Source of the DNA: Corynebacterium durum
Lineage (GTDB): Bacteria; Actinomycetota; Actinomycetes; Mycobacteriales; Mycobacteriaceae
NCBI RefSeq assembly: GCF_030408675.1
Contig: NZ_CP047200.1
Coordinates: forward strand, 2,480,001-2,544,000
Direction: 5' to 3'
DNA length: 64,000 nt
Made by a program: the position numbers and the translations under genes. Shown here in pieces: positions 25,684-35,133 of the stretch. Within the stretch, counting starts at the first letter, position 1. Every line of letters starts with the position of its first letter. The notes under the pieces are model-generated. The model did not search any database. It saw only the letters and a program-made list of their open reading frames with translations, and had not been told where the DNA came from.

Positions 25684-27573
25684 TTAGCGTGCTCGACGGG
25701 AACGAACCACCAGGAGAACCACACCGAGAACCAGCACTGCCAGGGCGGCGCCAACAATTTCAATGACACGCACACCGGTGTTGGCCAGAGTCTTTTCAGC
25801 CTGAGCAGCGGCTGGGGCTGCAGAGGTCGGGGTAGCCTGCTGGCCACCACCTTGGCCTGCGGGGATACCCTTGGCCGGTGCTGCCGCTGGGGCACCACCA
25901 TTACCGGCTGGGGCTGCCTGCTGCTGGCCTGCGGGCCTATTCGGGCCGGGGGCTGCGGCAGGCGCTGCGGCCGGGCCGTTGTTGGAGCTACCCACGGCGG
26001 AACTCCCCACGGCAGAGCTTCCTACTACGCCAGCGGCGAGCAACGGCACAGCCAGCAAGCCAACCCACAGCGGCAGGCCAGAGGACCCAGCGGAGGACCC
26101 CTCACTGCTTCCGCCACTGCTGCCGCCACCAGTGATGAGGAGTCCACCACCCGTGGTCTTCGGCTTACCAGTTGCGGAGTTGGTGACCTTGATGTCGGCG
26201 TTCTTATCGTTGCTGATCTTGACGGTCACGCTGTTGCCGTTCACAACAGGATTATCAACATCATCAGCGGAGTACTGCGGATCCTTGAAGGTCAGGCCAC
26301 TAACCTTGGGCAGGTTCTCTTCAGAGACGGTGACGCGGGCACCAGCGGGGAGTTCCTTCTTGCTCACATAGGTCTTGTCGGCCTTGAGTTTGATGGTGTC
26401 GGTGGAGTCGAAGCGGTCGTCGTCAGCGTCAACCTTGACGGTCACCTCAAATTCCTGGTTGGCATCAATCGGAGCGGAGTCAGCAGCGATCTTCTTGGTG
26501 ATCTGGTAGCCCTTGCGGGACACACCACCGATGGTGCCGGAGGCATCGTCCTTGTAGTCCACAACGTGGGTGCCAAAGTCAATGTTCTCGGCCTTTGCAC
26601 CATTCTTGAACACGCCCTCAGCAACTGGGCTGTCCACGCAGGTGTGGTACTTAATGCGGTAGCCCTCATCAGACTTCCAGCCGCCCTCTGGGGGATTGAC
26701 GGTCAGGTGCATGGTCTTGTTGTTGTTCTCAAAGGTCTGCGCAGTCACGCCGAGATGAGACTTTGCGTTGTTATCCAGGTCTTTGAGCACGTCAGAGGAG
26801 TTACGGAAACCCAGTGCCTGAACGCGGAAATTCCCTGGACCCTGCGGAACAATGTAGCCCTGGTCGGGTGCACACTTGAAGGTGTGTGGGCTGCTATCAG
26901 CAGGAATAGCGTCGGTGATGTGCAACGGCATGCTGGGGTTGCTGGGCAGAGACTTACCCGGCACGTAGAGGACCCAGGTGAGAGTGCGGCCGTCGTTTTC
27001 CATCCAGCCACTCTTAAAGGAGTTCTCTGGGAAGTTCTGACCACGGCCAACAATGCCCTTGTTACCAGGAACATAAGCTTCCACGGACCCCTTACCAATG
27101 GTAAAAGCGTAGGAGGTGAGGTTGGCGTTTACCCCGCGGGTGGCGGCAGCCACACGGATAGTGCCATGCACGTCATCTTTGTCAACAAAGCGGTCATCGG
27201 GGTGGCATGTCACTTCACCTTTGGCTTCATTAGCAACGCAGGTGCCGCCGGATTGACCATTGGTATCTACGAGGTCGAACTCGCGACTCTGCTTCAAGCC
27301 CAACAGCGGTGCACCATTGTCATCCTTGGGGAATTTGATGGTGAACTCATCCCCCGCCTGCACACCACCCTTGGGTGCAGACCAGTCAAATTCAACTTCC
27401 AGCCCGGACCATTCGTATAGGTTCCCGTCAGCATCAACGGACTGGGGGTAAGGCTTCAAGGTTACGTTGTCAACGCGATAACCATCATTGTTGGTGGTCT
27501 GTGCGCTGGCGGTGGGCACATAGAAGATGCTCGCCAGCACCAGCATAAGCGCAGAAAAGATACGAAGCGCCAT
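25684..27573 (-). CDS. Sortase-anchored surface protein (LANTG motif)
   Basis: 629 residues. A signal peptide (about 1-25, ends PTASAQ) is followed by an adhesin-like beta-rich region (about 30-350) and a DUF5979-type Ig-like domain (about 355-465: KKIAADSAPIDANQEFEVTV, SKKELPAGARVTVSEE). Next come a Gly/Ser linker, a hydrophobic segment with GSSAVGSS repeats (about 490-525), a Pro/Ala/Gln-rich spacer, and the C-terminal sorting signal LANTG, membrane helix and RSRRAR. LANTG is a variant of LPXTG. The protein is expected covalently on the peptidoglycan; no sortase gene is in the window. Ligand unknown. Confidence 0.85.
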   Translation of the reverse strand: MALRIFSALMLVLASIFYVPTASAQTTNNDGYRVDNVTLKPYPQSVDADGNLYEWSGLEVEFDWSAPKGGVQAGDEFTIKFPKDDNGAPLLGLKQSREFDLVDTNGQSGGTCVANEAKGEVTCHPDDRFVDKDDVHGTIRVAAATRGVNANLTSYAFTIGKGSVEAYVPGNKGIVGRGQNFPENSFKSGWMENDGRTLTWVLYVPGKSLPSNPSMPLHITDAIPADSSPHTFKCAPDQGYIVPQGPGNFRVQALGFRNSSDVLKDLDNNAKSHLGVTAQTFENNNKTMHLTVNPPEGGWKSDEGYRIKYHTCVDSPVAEGVFKNGAKAENIDFGTHVVDYKDDASGTIGGVSRKGYQITKKIAADSAPIDANQEFEVTVKVDADDDRFDSTDTIKLKADKTYVSKKELPAGARVTVSEENLPKVSGLTFKDPQYSADDVDNPVVNGNSVTVKISNDKNADIKVTNSATGKPKTTGGGLLITGGGSSGGSSEGSSAGSSGLPLWVGLLAVPLLAAGVVGSSAVGSSAVGSSNNGPAAAPAAAPGPNRPAGQQQAAPAGNGGAPAAAPAKGIPAGQGGGQQATPTSAAPAAAQAEKTLANTGVRVIEIVGAALAVLVLGVVLLVVRSRRAR

Positions 27574-27649
27574 GGATGTCTACTACCGTTTCTTACTTCA
27601 TTGGATATTACCTTCTACATATTATCTTGTTAGGTAGTAAAATTGAAAT

Positions 27650-28771
27650 CTAATCGCGCTCAATTTCGTCACAGATAGCATCCACCGCAGGATTCCAGTT
27701 GTTTGCTACCCGATAAAGTTCCCGCTGACGGGCATAATTTGGGGTCCGATAGATCATCTGTGACACGTCACACAATTGTGGGTAGCACCCTAATTTTTGG
27801 GCCGTTTCCCCCAGCTCACGCACCCACCATTCAAGGTCTTCTCTCACCAAAATCTCATCTGTGTCACGGTTTTTGATGATAATCGCATCCATCCCGTAGC
27901 GTGCGGCACGCCATTTATTTTCCTCCACATGCCACGGCTGCAGCGATGGGAGGGGTTCACCACGGTCTATTTTTTCATCAAAATACACCACGAGGCAGTG
28001 CATAAAAGCGGAAAGCGCTGCAAGTTCTATGGTGCTGCTAACAGAATCACAGACGCGTAACTCTACTGTCCCCCATTTACCCGCCGGGCGGATGTCCAGA
28101 TGCATCGAACCCGTATGGTTGATCACACCAGACCGGGATTGGTCCTTCATATAAGAAGACCATTCTTCCCAGCTGTGAATCTGCGGAGGCAACCCGGCTG
28201 TGGGCAGCTGCTGGTAGAGCATGGTGCGATTCGACGCGTAGCCGGTGTCAAGGCCATTCCATCCCGGCGAGGAGGACGACAAGGCCAACATGTGCGGGTG
28301 GCAGGTCATCAGTGCATGGATCAACGGCCACACGCGGTCTTCATGCCGAATCCCCACATGGGCGTGAATTCCCCAGATCAGCATCTGGCGGCCCCAGAAC
28401 TGCGTGCGCTCAATAATCTCGGTGTAGGTGCCCTTCTCCGACACGGGCTGGGTCTGCCAGTCAGAAAACGGGTGGGACCCTGCCGTCCACACCCGCAATC
28501 CCAGCTCCGCCGCAGCGGACCGCACCGCATGTAGTCCGCGTCGCAGCTCCTCCACCGCCTCTGGAACTGTCTCGCACACGGAGGTGACAAGCTCCACCGT
28601 GTTGGCCAGAAACTCCCGTTCGATATGAATATCTGGGTGGGTTTCCGCCACACGCTGAACTATCTCAGGAGCTCGGGGAACAAGGTCTCGTGTCACGGGG
28701 TCCACCAACGCCAGCTCCCATTCGAGTCCCAGCGTTGGCTTATCAGAACGGTTAAAAGGTAGCAAATCCAT
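27650..28771 (-). CDS. Carboxylate-amine ligase, YbdK / glutamate-cysteine ligase type 2 family
   Basis: 373 residues with the GCS2 pattern: [13 protein letters not shown] (Glu cluster), [11 protein letters not shown], and [19 protein letters not shown]. The E. coli homologue YbdK has weak gamma-glutamylcysteine synthetase activity; corynebacteria use mycothiol, so the physiological substrate here is uncertain. Its ATG overlaps the stop of the LytR_C gene (TAATG), so it is the third gene of an operon DUF3263-LytR_C-ybdK. Confidence 0.87.
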   Translation of the reverse strand: MDLLPFNRSDKPTLGLEWELALVDPVTRDLVPRAPEIVQRVAETHPDIHIEREFLANTVELVTSVCETVPEAVEELRRGLHAVRSAAAELGLRVWTAGSHPFSDWQTQPVSEKGTYTEIIERTQFWGRQMLIWGIHAHVGIRHEDRVWPLIHALMTCHPHMLALSSSSPGWNGLDTGYASNRTMLYQQLPTAGLPPQIHSWEEWSSYMKDQSRSGVINHTGSMHLDIRPAGKWGTVELRVCDSVSSTIELAALSAFMHCLVVYFDEKIDRGEPLPSLQPWHVEENKWRAARYGMDAIIIKNRDTDEILVREDLEWWVRELGETAQKLGCYPQLCDVSQMIYRTPNYARQRELYRVANNWNPAVDAICDEIERD

Positions 28772-29277
28772 TATTTAAGGTCTTCGGTGATCACAAGGAT
28801 GATGCCGGGCGGTGTGCTGTTTAGCCGCTCAGGGCGTGGAGCTGCGGTGATGCCCAACTGCTCGGCGAGCGCCTGCGCAGCACGCTCCTCAACGGCATTG
28901 CCCTGGGTGAAAAACACCACGGAAGCGGGCAGCACCTCGTAGGGATAATTCCCCACCTCGCCAATCGTCCACCCTTTGGCTTTGACTTGCGCAGCTACCT
29001 GCTGGGCAAGTCCTTTCACAGTCGAATTATTCAATGCGTGGACGGGCACAATCACAGCGGCCGAAGCCGTTGTGGAGGATGGTTGTGTCGTATTGCTGGT
29101 GACGGCGGCAACCGGCGTGTCCGTCGTTTGTTCAGGTTCACTGGGATCATCTCTCGTGGCAGAATATACGCCCCAGCCAGCAAGAAGTATGGCCACGGCC
29201 GCGAGAATCATAGCGAGGCCGCGAAGCGGTAGACCTGAGGTTTCATTGTTCGGCACGGTTATAGATATTAGCGGCAT
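28771..29277 (-). CDS. LytR C-terminal domain protein
   Basis: 168 residues from ATG 29277 (GAGG lies 6 nt upstream). One membrane helix (about 16-37, [20 protein letters not shown]) is followed by a Thr/Ser linker and a LytR_C domain (about 85-168: [42 protein letters not shown]). The domain occurs at the end of LytR-CpsA-Psr wall-polymer ligases; alone, its role is unknown. It is probably tethered outside the membrane. It overlaps DUF3263 by 35 bp. Confidence 0.83.
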   Translation of the reverse strand: MPLISITVPNNETSGLPLRGLAMILAAVAILLAGWGVYSATRDDPSEPEQTTDTPVAAVTSNTTQPSSTTASAAVIVPVHALNNSTVKGLAQQVAAQVKAKGWTIGEVGNYPYEVLPASVVFFTQGNAVEERAAQALAEQLGITAAPRPERLNSTPPGIILVITEDLK

Positions 29278-29503
29278 CTCGTGCCTCAGCGCGCATGTCA
29301 CGCCGCCGCCGAAGTCGTGCCATCAGTAGTGGATGTGCGGCGTTAGCCTCCGGGACGTCGATAAGCGTGTTGAGGCGCTGATAGTAGCGTGTTGGGCTTA
29401 ACCCGAGTTCCGCGCGGATGGCTTCCTCCTTGCGTCCCAGCGAGCGTGGCGCGTTTTCCTCAAACAGGAGGATGCGTGAATCAAAGTCGGAAAGCTCAGC
29501 CAT
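29243..29503 (-). CDS. DUF3263 small helix-turn-helix-like protein
   Basis: 86 residues from ATG 29503: [21 protein letters not shown], then a predicted HTH ([27 protein letters not shown]) and a basic C-terminus ([14 protein letters not shown]). It matches DUF3263, found in actinobacteria beside def. DNA binding is an inference from the HTH. TAGTCT lies 7 nt before the ATG with no Shine-Dalgarno, so the message is probably leaderless; that -10 overlaps the -10 of the divergent def gene. Confidence 0.85.
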   Translation of the reverse strand: MAELSDFDSRILLFEENAPRSLGRKEEAIRAELGLSPTRYYQRLNTLIDVPEANAAHPLLMARLRRRRDMRAEARDAANIYNRAEQ

Positions 29504-29528
29504 GAGGATAAGACTAGACTGTTCGACT

Positions 29529-30179
29529 ATGACTGTTCGGCCAATTGTGATCCATGGTGATCCTGTGTTACATAATCCCACGTCACCGGTGTCGGAAAGC
29601 CCCTCCGAGCTTGCCCAGCTAATCACCGACATGTACGAAACAATGGATGCGGCCCACGGTGTTGGCCTCGCCGCGAACCAAATCGGTGTGGGGAAACGTC
29701 TTTTCGTCTACGACTGCCCCGACGTTGATGGGCCAGAGGGAACCGAGAAATCCCAGGAAGACATTGATGCACAAGGTGGCCCCATGCGTCGCGGCTGCGT
29801 GATCAACCCGGTCCTGGAAACCTCCACCATCCCCACCGGCATGCCCGATGACGACGATGACGAAGGCTGCCTCTCCGTCCCAGGTGAATCCTTCCCCACC
29901 GGGCGTGCTGACTGGGCGCGGGTCACCGGCACCGACGAACATGGCAACCCCGTCACCATTGAGGGCTACGGCTTCTTCGCCCGCTGCCTGCAACATGAGG
30001 TTGGGCACCTCGACGGGTTCCTGTACACCGACGTGCTCACCGGGCGGTGGAAGCGCATGGCAAAGAAAACCATCAAAGCCAACAGCTGGACCGAACCAGG
30101 CCGCACCTGGATGCCTGGGGTTGACCCCGACCCCTTTGGCCACGACGACGTTCCTGATGATCCCCATGCGGAAAATTAG
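29529..30179 (+). CDS. def: Peptide deformylase
   Basis: Removes the N-formyl group from nascent proteins. 216 residues from ATG 29529: motif 1 [10 protein letters not shown], motif 2 EGCLSVPG (metal Cys), motif 3 QHEVGHLDG (His ligands and catalytic Glu). It carries an acidic insertion DDDDDEG before motif 2 and a C-terminal extension rich in Pro/Asp/His, both longer than E. coli Def. TAGACT 8 nt upstream of the ATG suggests a leaderless message. It is followed with overlap by the N-acetylglutamate synthase gene. Confidence 0.95.
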   Translation: MTVRPIVIHGDPVLHNPTSPVSESPSELAQLITDMYETMDAAHGVGLAANQIGVGKRLFVYDCPDVDGPEGTEKSQEDIDAQGGPMRRGCVINPVLETSTIPTGMPDDDDDEGCLSVPGESFPTGRADWARVTGTDEHGNPVTIEGYGFFARCLQHEVGHLDGFLYTDVLTGRWKRMAKKTIKANSWTEPGRTWMPGVDPDPFGHDDVPDDPHAEN

Positions 30180-31128
30180 CACCCCCAGCATCGGCGACCG
30201 CGTGGTGGTTCGCCGATTCGTGCCCGACCAACCGGGAAAAGTATCGGACATTATTGGCCATGTGCTGGCCACCGAACCGCTGACGGTACGCCCCCAGGAC
30301 GGCACCCCTGAGGTCATCATCCCCGTCGAACTCATCCAGATCCTCAAGATCATTCCTCCGCAGCGAGTCCGCAACTCCGACATTCGCGCTGTGGAAACCG
30401 CCACCGCCAAAGCATTTCCCGGTATTGATCACCGCTGGGAGGGGCAATGGCTGCTCCGTGCAGGCGACGGCATCACCGAACGCTCCAACTCCGCCGCACC
30501 GCTTGGGCATTCGGCCGGCCTCAGTGAAGTGCCCACCCAGGCGATTTTCGAGTTCTACCAGCATCACAACCTCCCCATCCGCATCCTCATCCCCGACCGC
30601 ATCGGCAACCCGGCACGCACCCTATGCCAAGGCCCAGCATGGCACTACGGCCCGGAGATCAGCGTGATGACACGCACCCTCAACGACCTCCCCGAGGCAC
30701 CTGAGGTGCGGTTCCGTCTCGACGTCCAACCCACCAAGGATTGGCTGAACCTTTACCATTTCCGCGGCACCGCGCTCCCCGAACACGCCCTCAATCTGCT
30801 GCGCACCCGCATTGACGGAACCATGGGCTTCGGCCAACTCATTGACAGTGATGGCCGCACCGTCGCCATCACTCGAGGCACCATCACCACCTCCGACGAT
30901 GGGCGCACCTGGCTCGGTTATTCCGCCGTGGAGGTTGATGCCGCGTATCGACGCCGCGGCCTGGGCACCCAGCTGGGCATCCACATGCTGCATTGGGGCA
31001 AACAGCAAGGCGCGGACCACACCTACCTGCAGGTGGTCGACACCAATGTGGCGGGGATTAGTCTGTATAAGAAGCTGGGATTTGCGGAGCACCACCGCCA
31101 CCGCTACGCCGAGTACCGCGCTGGATAA
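30166..31128 (+). CDS. N-acetylglutamate synthase, CG3035 family (GNAT)
   Basis: 320 residues. An N-terminal SH3-like stretch ([26 protein letters not shown]) precedes two GNAT-like halves; the acetyl-CoA site is in [20 protein letters not shown]. Architecture and the order def - this gene - xthA - cls match the C. glutamicum gene shown to make N-acetylglutamate, the first arginine intermediate. ATG 30166 overlaps def by 14 bp; ATG 30157 is an alternative. Its end overlaps the convergent RDD gene by 71 bp. AYRRRG is encoded through one of the dispersed TATCGACG octamers. Confidence 0.85.
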   Translation: MRKISTPSIGDRVVVRRFVPDQPGKVSDIIGHVLATEPLTVRPQDGTPEVIIPVELIQILKIIPPQRVRNSDIRAVETATAKAFPGIDHRWEGQWLLRAGDGITERSNSAAPLGHSAGLSEVPTQAIFEFYQHHNLPIRILIPDRIGNPARTLCQGPAWHYGPEISVMTRTLNDLPEAPEVRFRLDVQPTKDWLNLYHFRGTALPEHALNLLRTRIDGTMGFGQLIDSDGRTVAITRGTITTSDDGRTWLGYSAVEVDAAYRRRGLGTQLGIHMLHWGKQQGADHTYLQVVDTNVAGISLYKKLGFAEHHRHRYAEYRAG

Positions 31129-31663
31129 CGCGAGTGCGGGCCGTGCGGTCGTGTGGCCCCATGCCAAACGCGTCGGTGCGGGCCGAGGCCGCAAACCAAC
31201 CGGCGACCCCCACGGTGATAAACGGACCCGCGAAAGGAATGAGCGGCAATAACAGCCAGGAATTCCTGCGCGCAGCCTGTCCGAAACTCACGGGAACATC
31301 AGCGGGGCCAACCACCCGCAGACCCATCATGCGCTTGCCGATACTCCCGCCGCCCGCGTCCAAGGCGGATTGCAGGAGATAGGCGGGTACCACGCCGCCG
31401 AAGAGCAGGAACCACCACCAGGCGTTGCCAGTCGCAACGGTGATGGCGATGAGGGCGCTGATCAGCAGGGCACTGTACAGCGCGGCGTCGATAGTCAGTG
31501 CGGCGATGCGGCTACCCACTGGCGCATTGCTCACGTCCGGCGCACCCGGGTTAAGCCCAGGAGTGAAGGCGCGGTAGCGTTCCATGGTGCCGTAGCGGCG
31601 CGGGGCGTCGAAAAGTGACACCGAAAGCTGCTTCAAGCGGGAAGGACGCGGCTGGTGCGGCAT
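31058..31663 (-). CDS. RDD-family membrane protein
   Basis: 201 residues with three or four membrane helices (about 58-80, 85-105 and 142-168). The RDD features are present: APVGSRIAALTIDAALY (Arg, Asp), GGGSIGKRMMGLRVV and ARRNSWLLL. The N-terminus MPHQPRPSRLKQLSVSLFD is basic and cytoplasmic. RDD proteins are poorly understood; some act as ion transporters. The last 24 codons lie opposite the end of the acetylglutamate synthase gene, an unusual convergent overlap, so the tail may be spurious if an earlier stop arose by sequencing error. Confidence 0.83.
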   Translation of the reverse strand: MPHQPRPSRLKQLSVSLFDAPRRYGTMERYRAFTPGLNPGAPDVSNAPVGSRIAALTIDAALYSALLISALIAITVATGNAWWWFLLFGGVVPAYLLQSALDAGGGSIGKRMMGLRVVGPADVPVSFGQAARRNSWLLLPLIPFAGPFITVGVAGWFAASARTDAFGMGPHDRTARTRVIQRGTRRSGGGGAPQIPASYTD

Positions 31664-31744
31664 GGACGTGTTCACACTACAGAAACGTTTGGCAGCAGTG
31701 ATGAGTTCCCCCGAGGAGTTCCCTGAGCCGCTAGTGTGGATGAC

Positions 31745-32572
31745 ATGCGCATTGTGAACTGGAACGTCAACTCCGCACGCACTCGGGTGGACCGCATGAC
31801 GGATTTCCTCCAACGTCACGACGTTGACGTGCTGGCCGTGCAGGAAACCAAATGCACCGATGCCCAGTTCCCCTACCTGGCCTTTGAAGCACTCGGCTAC
31901 GAGGTGGCCCACTACGGGCTGAACCAGTGGAACGGTGTGGCCATTATCTCTCGGGTGGGCATTGACGACGTGCGCACTAGCTTCCCCGGGCAACCTGGCT
32001 TTGCCAAAGACCCCTCCGCACCCCAAGACGTGGAGGCCCGCGCCATCGGTGCCTTCTGCGGCGGCGTGGACATCTGGAGCCTGTACGTACCCAACGGTCG
32101 GGAAATAGCCGACCGACACTACGACTACAAGCTCCGCTGGCTCTACGCCCTGGGTAATTACGCCTCCACTCGCCTAGACGTACCCGCCGTGTTCCTCGGC
32201 GACTACAACATCGCGCCCCGTGATGAAGACGTGTGGGACATGGCATTTTTTGAAGGCAAAACCCACGTGACTGAGCCCGAACGCGCAGCCTTCGACGACC
32301 TGCTTGACCTTGGGCTTAGCGAAACCACACGGCAATTTACCGAGGGCGGCTACACCTACTGGGACTACAAGAGCGGACGCTTTGGCAAAAACGAAGGCAT
32401 GCGCATCGACTTCCAGCTCGCCACCCCTTTACTGACACCGGTTGGCGGGTTCATTGACGTCGAGGAACGCTCCACCAAAGGCGCCTCGGATCACGCACCC
32501 GTCGTGGTGGATTATGAGGTCGGCGGGGATGCCCGTGGGGCTAGCAAGGCCAGCGGGGAAGACACGCCATGA
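31745..32572 (+). CDS. xthA: Exodeoxyribonuclease III / AP endonuclease
   Basis: Repairs abasic sites and trims 3' blocked ends. 275 residues: MRIVNWNVNSARTRVDR, VLAVQETKCTDAQFP (catalytic Glu), LYVPNGREI, FLGDYNIAPRDEDVWD, and the terminal GASDHAPVVVDYE (Asp-His). TAGTGT stands 7 nt before the ATG (leaderless pattern). The stop overlaps the cls start as ATGA. Confidence 0.94.
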   Translation: MRIVNWNVNSARTRVDRMTDFLQRHDVDVLAVQETKCTDAQFPYLAFEALGYEVAHYGLNQWNGVAIISRVGIDDVRTSFPGQPGFAKDPSAPQDVEARAIGAFCGGVDIWSLYVPNGREIADRHYDYKLRWLYALGNYASTRLDVPAVFLGDYNIAPRDEDVWDMAFFEGKTHVTEPERAAFDDLLDLGLSETTRQFTEGGYTYWDYKSGRFGKNEGMRIDFQLATPLLTPVGGFIDVEERSTKGASDHAPVVVDYEVGGDARGASKASGEDTP

Positions 32573-34029
32573 TTCATATCGAATGGTGGCAAACCACTGG
32601 CCTCATCCTCGAATACTCCATCAAGCTTCTGGCAATTGGCATCGTCCCGGAAGGCCGCCGCCCCAGCTCCTCCAGCGCCTGGTTGCTGGCCATCCTGGTG
32701 GTTCCTGTGGTCGGACTACCATTGTTCCTGCTCATGGGCAGTAAGCACATCAACGCCCGCAGGCACCGCGTGCAGCGCGAAGCCAACGCCATGATCAAAG
32801 ACGTGCACGCCGACTTCCCCGACATCCCGCCCGGCGCGCGCGTCACAGACGAGCTGCTATCCATCATCCGCTTGAACCGCACCCTTACCTCCATGCCCGC
32901 TGTCAGCGGTGAAAGTCGTGGGGTACTCGCCGACTACACCGAATCGCTGCTTCGCATGGCCGAGGCCATCGACTCGGCAACGTCCTATGTACACATGGAA
33001 ATCTATATTGTGGCCTGGGACAACGCCACCGATGAGGTATTTCGCGCCATGGAACGCGCCGTGCAACGCGGCGTGAAAGTGCGCCTGCTTTTCGACCAAG
33101 TTGGCTCCTGGAAATACCCCGGCTACCGGGGGTTAGGCAAACGCCTCACCAGCATCGGCGTCGACTGGCACATCATGCTGCCGCTGCAACCCTGGCGGTG
33201 GAGGTTCCGACGCCCCGACCTGCGCAATCACCGCAAACTCCTGGTTATCGACGGCCGCGTCGGCTTCATGGGGTCACAAAACCTCATTGACTCCTCTTAC
33301 CTCATGTCCACCAACATCAAAAAAGGCAGGCATTGGGTTGACGTGATGGTGGAGCTCACCGGACCGATAGTCACGTCCCTGGAAATGGTATTCGCCATGG
33401 ACTGGTACATGGAGAGCGAAGAAATCCTTATAGGCGACGCCGATAGTCTGCCCAACTCCCCCGCACCAGAAAACGTCCTCCAGCTCATCCCATCTGGACC
33501 CGGATACAGCACAGAACCCAACCTGCGCCTGTTCAATTCCGTGGTGCACCACGCCAAAGATCGGCTCATCCTGTGCAGTCCCTACTTCATTCCTGACGAG
33601 TCCCTGCTCGAAGCCGTCACCACCGCTTGCTACCGTGGTGTGCGTGTCGATCTGCTGGTCAGCGAAGAATCCGACCAGTTCATGGTCGGCCACGCCCAAT
33701 CCAGCTACTACCAGGGACTCCTCGAAGCCGGATTGCGCATCTTCCTCTACCCCGCCCCCGACGTTCTACATAGCAAGTTCATGATTGCCGACCCGTTGGG
33801 AGTTTCCGCCGCTGTTGTTGGCTCCTCCAACATGGACATGCGCAGCTTCGGCCTCAACTACGAAATCTCCCTGCTCGTAGCCAGCGGCGACCTGATTGAT
33901 TCACTCTACAATCTGGCCGAAGAGTACATGTCCGTTTCCACCGAACTCACCCTCGAAGAATGGAACAAACGCGGTTTCATCCGGCGCTACGTGGACAATG
34001 CGATGCGGTTAACGTCGGCGTTGCAGTAA
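32569..34029 (+). CDS. cls: Cardiolipin synthase
   Basis: Membrane phospholipase-D-family enzyme making cardiolipin. 486 residues: two N-terminal helices (about 8-28 and 36-56, ending LFLLMGSKHINARR), then two HKD motifs, NHRKLLVIDGRVGFMGSQN (about 220-240) and LHSKFMIADPLG (about 398-410) followed by VVGSSNMD. Length and layout are standard. It is translationally coupled to xthA through ATGA. Confidence 0.93.
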   Translation: MIHIEWWQTTGLILEYSIKLLAIGIVPEGRRPSSSSAWLLAILVVPVVGLPLFLLMGSKHINARRHRVQREANAMIKDVHADFPDIPPGARVTDELLSIIRLNRTLTSMPAVSGESRGVLADYTESLLRMAEAIDSATSYVHMEIYIVAWDNATDEVFRAMERAVQRGVKVRLLFDQVGSWKYPGYRGLGKRLTSIGVDWHIMLPLQPWRWRFRRPDLRNHRKLLVIDGRVGFMGSQNLIDSSYLMSTNIKKGRHWVDVMVELTGPIVTSLEMVFAMDWYMESEEILIGDADSLPNSPAPENVLQLIPSGPGYSTEPNLRLFNSVVHHAKDRLILCSPYFIPDESLLEAVTTACYRGVRVDLLVSEESDQFMVGHAQSSYYQGLLEAGLRIFLYPAPDVLHSKFMIADPLGVSAAVVGSSNMDMRSFGLNYEISLLVASGDLIDSLYNLAEEYMSVSTELTLEEWNKRGFIRRYVDNAMRLTSALQ

Positions 34030-34136
34030 GGCTATGCCAACAGCATAATTGTCTGCCTCAATGCTATATCTGCACCCTGATATGAAAACTGCTATACTGA
34101 AAATTTAAAGGTATTACTTTCACAGGGAGGACTGTC

Positions 34137-34898
34137 ATGGCCACGTTAATTACGGGCGCATCATCGGGTATTGGCGAGGAATTTGCATACCGTTATGCCG
34201 CGCAGAAACACGACCTCATTTTAGTAGCACGAACCGAAAGCAAACTCGAAACCCTTGCCAAAAAGCTACGCACAGAATATGGCGTTACAGTAACAGTATT
34301 TCCCTGCGATCTTGCCGCGCCGGATGCAGCTGAGCGCTTATGGGAAGAAACGAACCATGCTGGCCTAGAGGTTGATGTGCTTGTCAATAACGCCGGATTT
34401 GGCACTCAGCGTGATGTTGCCGACGATGATCCAGACAGACTTGAACAAGAAGTACGGCTTAATTGTCTTGCTGTTGTGGGCCTGACGGCGCGGTACTTGC
34501 CGGCGATGCGTGAGCGTCGGAGCGGTACGATCATCAACATAGCTTCAGCTGCCGCTTTCCAGCCGATGCCTCATATGGCAGTGTACGCGGCAACCAAAGC
34601 GTTCGTTCTTTCTTTTACTGAGGCACTGTGGGCCGAAACCCGGAAAGATGGCATCCGTGTACTTGCTGTTTGTCCTGGTTCGACAGACACTCCCTTCTTT
34701 GATTCTGGCGAAGGGGTTGTCGTTGGGAAACTGCGCTCTACACGTCAGCTGCTTGATAATACGATGCGAGCCCTCAAGACCAACAAACCCAGCTTTGTAG
34801 ACGGATTAGGGAACGCCATCGTAGCCCGATTTGCCGTGCGCATAGTACCTAAACGCATTATCCTTGCGGCGACTGAACGGGTATTTAGAATTAAATAA
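34137..34898 (+). CDS. Short-chain dehydrogenase/reductase
   Basis: 253 residues with the classical SDR set: ATLITGASSGIGEEFA (NAD(P) binding), VLVNNAGFG, IINIASAA (catalytic Ser region) and YAATKAF (Tyr-x3-Lys). GGGAGG lies 5-10 nt upstream of the ATG. Substrate unknown. Its base and codon use is visibly more AT-rich than its neighbours (many codons such as TTA, AAA, AGT and GTA), and it is flanked by non-coding DNA on both sides, suggesting recent acquisition. A -10 TATACT is seen near 34091. Confidence 0.88.
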   Translation: MATLITGASSGIGEEFAYRYAAQKHDLILVARTESKLETLAKKLRTEYGVTVTVFPCDLAAPDAAERLWEETNHAGLEVDVLVNNAGFGTQRDVADDDPDRLEQEVRLNCLAVVGLTARYLPAMRERRSGTIINIASAAAFQPMPHMAVYAATKAFVLSFTEALWAETRKDGIRVLAVCPGSTDTPFFDSGEGVVVGKLRSTRQLLDNTMRALKTNKPSFVDGLGNAIVARFAVRIVPKRIILAATERVFRIK

Positions 34899-34910
34899 CC
34901 GATTCCACTT

Positions 34911-34947
34911 GCAGGCATGGGATACGAACGGCCATTACAATGCCTGC
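34911..34947 (+). terminator. Hairpin after the SDR gene
   Basis: GCAGGCAT (34911-34918) pairs perfectly with ATGCCTGC (34940-34947); a moderately T-rich stretch (GCTTTATGTTTGTTG) follows. It starts 12 bp past the stop codon. Confidence 0.55.
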
Positions 34948-35133
34948 CGCTGAGCTTTATGTTTGTTGTGGTCAAGCGCGAGTCCTGTTGGTTGTGCGTT
35001 CCTTCGGCGTTCACCTCGCCGCATATGCGTGAGAGAAATGAAAACCAGAACACCGAGGCACTGTTGCATGCATTTTCGTTGTTCTAGTTGCTGCTGCGCT
35101 GTGTGCGGCGAATTCTCAGCCTGACTAGGCTCA

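Noticed and set aside
25852..27420. 522-codon plus-strand frame opposite the surface protein
   Set aside because: Long because of the biased codon use of the repeat-rich surface gene; no protein motif.
29418..29528. Longer in-frame start for def upstream of 29529
   Set aside because: It would overlap the divergent DUF3263 coding region and its promoter; [14 protein letters not shown] is the family N-terminus.
35057..35068. GGCACTGTTGCA, similar to IS6-family terminal repeats
   Set aside because: Only 12 bp, no partner end and no transposase remnant nearby; chance match cannot be excluded.
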